From contig NC_064657.1 of NCBI RefSeq assembly GCF_001723175.1, positions 372,001 through 436,000 on the forward strand: a stretch of 64,000 bases of DNA, in the 5' to 3' direction. The position numbers and the translations under genes were made by a program. Below the pieces are notes generated by a model, which was not told the origin of the DNA, did not search any database, and saw only the letters and a list, made by a program, of their open reading frames with translations. This DNA is from Penicillium oxalicum (Eukaryota; Ascomycota; Eurotiomycetes; Eurotiales; Aspergillaceae). Shown piece by piece: positions 61,074-64,000 of the stretch (positions are counted from its first letter, which is position 1; each line of letters begins with the position of its first letter).

Positions 61074-62761
61074 CTAAGCTTTCGAGGCGAAGGGAGGGAC
61101 GTGATTGGACATAGAAAACATTTCCGCCTTCGAAAGTTGCAAGCCTTGGTCTTGCTCGTCAAAAGACTTGACGGTGCAATTTCCTCGGCAGCGTTTCTGA
61201 ATCGTATAAGAGATGACGTCCTCATTGCCCCGATCGCAGTCTTTCAAGTATCGTGCACCGCAGTAACTTCCGGTATGTCAGCGTGGACTGCAAATCTGGT
61301 CGTTTCGCAGTTTACACTTACCTCCAATGCGCTAGCCCCATAGCTATGTCGTAGCAGCCTTGAATGAATGCGGCGGAAATATTGGCAGGTACTTCTTTGC
61401 TACTATTTGTCAAGAGAGCCCGAGAGTGACGGAGTCCTTCAACTTCATGACGAAGTAACTCGTAGCTCTCTTGCATCGCAACATTGCAGCTGAGATTGTT
61501 GTTGAGCATCAAGATAGGGATCAGGTTCTCGAATTGGTCGTCCATCTGTTTCGAGTCAGACTGAAAGCTTGTGCAATCATCACGAGAGCTTTCACGTACC
61601 ATTTCCTTGCGGAAGGAGAACATGTCGTTTGATCTGCTCCCATGTCAAAAAATATCCCATGAAGGGCTCCCAGGGGGTTCATCCTCACATGTGTACAAAT
61701 GAAGAGCAGTGTTTCCAAAGTTTGCGCATGACAAGACCGTCACAAACTGACTTCTCCACGTCCATTCCGTAAACGAATCTATTTTCAAGGCCTCAGTTCA
61801 ATTGTCTGGTAGACCAAGGGAGAGCCTCCTACGTACGGAATGGTGGCCACCACGCACAGAGCAGCTGCGGTGGCTTCACGCCTCTCCCAATATTGCTCAA
61901 CGGACGGCAACTTATTGTCTTTGAAAATGATGTCGACATTGTTCAGACTCTGGACGTATCGAAGCATCTCCGTGCAAAGCACTTCACGAGTCGCTGTCAA
62001 GCAGTCAGAATTGGTCTTTGCCGTTAGGGCATGCGTCAAATGTTTTGTAAGGCGAACCTTGGGAACAATTTCCTCGAATATGATCGCCAACTTCATCCCA
62101 GCAATGCAATGCATTTTGAAGCTGGAGATCAAAGGAGGATAGGTCCGGCATTATTCCTTGCCCGAGTAGGGTGAAACGGAAGTAATCCAGGCTCGCATCT
62201 CGGTAGCGCTGGGCCCCAAGCTGGTTATACTTTAAGGATCCGCAGTCGAAGACTAATTCAAATCAGCCATTAGAGTTGATGACGGAAAGCCATAAAATTG
62301 AGGGACATACTGTCGTCAAATACAAAGTACTGCGCTTGGTCAGCTCAGTCTATGATTATCCTCAGATAGTCAAAGAAAGGGAAGCAAAATCATACCCAGG
62401 CAAAGTATTTTGAAGCAGAGCAGAGGATCTCATATGGTCGATGATTAGGGACCCATACTGCAGCAAAACGACCAAAATCGGCCGCACAGAGAGCTCGTGC
62501 TGTATCTTTGTCTACCACCCATCTTTAGGCGGAAAGGTTATTCAGCACGAAAAGGTGCTAGAAACAGGCCAAAAAAGTTGCATTCTCTTACCTTCTGATC
62601 CACGGGTCGAGAGATTCTTCCCGCGCAAGCTTATATTTCTCGTGAAGAGTTGGCTTCCATTCCGGTACCAATTTGTAGATACTTGGGATGATCACTCTCT
62701 GGCCTTCCAAAGAATTTTTAAATTGAGCATCGATGATTGGGGGCGCAGCTTCCGACATCAT
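61074..62761 (-). CDS. Class I terpene synthase (probable sesquiterpene cyclase)
   Basis: Nine exons in transcript order (62761-62592, 62522-62396, 62329-62311, 62252-62058, 61993-61837, 61778-61689, 61633-61600, 61545-61322, 61266-61074) give 402 aa with no internal stop. The class I alpha domain has the Asp-rich DDIFD (104-108, within FVFDDIFD), WDEVGDHI, LPSVEQYWERRE, the NSE triad NDMFSFRKE (N255, S259, E263) and the late WSYCGARY, with the Arg-Tyr pair (344-345) that contacts diphosphate. Three Mg ions held by these motifs ionise a prenyl diphosphate, probably farnesyl diphosphate, to start cyclisation. Exon 3 is 19 nt. Intron 4 has a GTTCGC donor but a good CTGAC branch and CAG acceptor. 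A second ATG three bases on is equally possible. The product cannot be predicted. Confidence 0.9.
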
Positions 62762-64000
62762 GGATTCAAAAGAGTTGAATCGACTCGATCACAAGTCTTG
62801 AGTGCCCCGGAGATATTCTTACCGCAGGATTATGAAGCTGAATTGAAAGAATGAGTAAATCGCAAGGTCTTCTAGAGATCTCCAAGTTTATGATAATTTT
62901 GATTAGGGAGCAGTCATATGCCGCTTTATATGAGTAAGTCAAACCAACTAAACTGACGGAAAAATCTGCCATCAGAGCCAATGTGTGAGATAGGCTGCTA
63001 ATTCTCCATCACTCCGCAACAGACTTATAGCGCTTTGACCGAGCCAATGAGGGTCTCTATCTAGCAGGCACAAATAGTGACACGAGATTATTGTTTTGTA
63101 AATCATGCTGATTAAAGTTTTGTAGGTACGCGACATTCTCCGGTGAAAAATGCGTACACGAGCCATCTTCCCTAGCAAGCTGAAATTCAGCTAAGCCGAG
63201 ATAGATATTTTTATATCTTGTCAGCAGCCAGGCCTTAGAATGGACAACTGCAATCCAGTATCATTAGCAGAGAACTTAGGTGATCCTGTTAGGTCCATAA
63301 TTTATCATGAGGTATCCATGTTCGGACACTGCATGTTCAAGTCGGTGTGGTTTCTGTGGCGGGCTGAAAATCCGTATTCGTCAAACCATTCAGAGGAGCA
63401 ATCATTGCACATGACTGCTCCACAATTATTCGTTTAAATGTCTCCTGCATAATACACCACTTATACCCGCCTATTGCTTTGCTGAGAATTTTGAAAGAGG
63501 ACTTTCACACCATATCAATGTCGCTCACTTCTCGGGGCATTTGAACTCTGATTACGAAAGCGAGCTAGTGCCTTGAGATAACCGTATTGACCTCCGCTAT
63601 TTGCAGATGTCCCATGTGCAAAGCGAGCGGAACGTACTCTCAGAAATCAGCATCAAATTAACACACTTCCCGATGGCCCCGCAGTAATTTAGCGCTCGCT
63701 CATTGCCCGCGAGAATCATCTGGAAGCTCTCAGATGAATCGCTCATCGATTTGAGTTGAGAGATTGATATCATATGTGCAGTGCGAGTGGTGTGAGGCTC
63801 CCTCTTGTACTTGTCTTTCGGTGAGTGTGTAGTCTGATGGTGTACGCATATTTCGGGTGAAGATTATGAAAACCTCTCCCCTCACGCAGAGTGATGGGAC
63901 TAATGCGGCCCGCTTCGGTCACATCTTGACAGGATTAGTTGCTTGAAGCCAAGTGGATAGTGGCGAATATCGACGTGCATTAGTGCTGCAGGTCGCAAAT
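62762..64000. other. Right-end stretch without a supportable gene
   Basis: This includes the terpene synthase promoter. Open frames are short, and no P450, transporter or regulator that would mark a biosynthetic cluster is visible before the window ends. Confidence 0.55.

Noticed and set aside
61994..62057. Frameshift (pseudogene) in the terpene synthase
   Set aside because: A 64-nt intron with GTTCGC donor, CTGAC branch and CAG acceptor restores frame and the family-typical spacing between WDE and YW.

Overview
This window is nuclear DNA of a filamentous ascomycete, most likely Penicillium or Aspergillus (Eurotiales). The evidence is numerous short spliceosomal introns (about 50-250 nt, GTATGT/GTACGT/GTGAGT donors, CTRAC-type branch sites), pyrimidine-rich leaders, and a gene set with an ECM33 wall protein, an Anp1/Mnn9-family mannosyltransferase, a GCN4-site-bearing asparagine synthetase and a fungal class I terpene synthase. 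Gene models were assembled by hand: exon junctions were chosen so that reading phase is kept and family motifs are restored. The species cannot be fixed without a database search.

Layout. 1-7.0 kb: no convincing gene. 7.2-8.6 kb: ecm33 (+), with a likely 5' UTR intron carrying a perfect hairpin. 8.6-21.4 kb: a 12.8-kb stretch with no supportable gene, containing long poly-G runs. 21.4-22.7 kb: a bHLH regulator (+) with a small first exon. 25.3-26.2 kb: an unrecognised 312-aa protein (+), followed by a tract with reiterated CGTCGGAT. 28.6-30.2 kb: Anp1/Mnn9/Van1-family mannosyltransferase (+).

31.5-59.4 kb is a compact housekeeping block: YCII-domain protein (-), methionine aminopeptidase 2 (-), mitochondrial-type DnaJ membrane protein (+), VDAC porin (-), asparagine synthetase (-), UBC9 SUMO E2 (-), SPF45-like G-patch/UHM splicing factor (-), sphingolipid delta-4 desaturase (+), VAP/Scs2 (-), UBA-ZnF-UBX protein (+), RAD52 (+) and a fungal membrane protein of unknown function (+). 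Several neighbours are divergent and probably share promoter space: map2/DnaJ, SPF45/desaturase and VAP/UBX.

59.9-64 kb: an intron-containing tRNA-Asp(GTC), then an intact nine-exon terpene synthase (-) with both metal-binding motifs. No tailoring enzyme is visible beside it, so it is either a solitary cryptic terpenoid gene or the edge of a cluster outside the window. This and the CGTCGGAT tract are the most interesting items.

Together the genes cover secretory-pathway glycan and lipid work (ECM33, mannosyltransferase, desaturase, VAP), mitochondria (porin, DnaJ protein, probably YCII protein), protein maturation and turnover (MetAP2, UBC9, UBX) and nuclear functions (bHLH, SPF45-like, RAD52). 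They do not form a single pathway.
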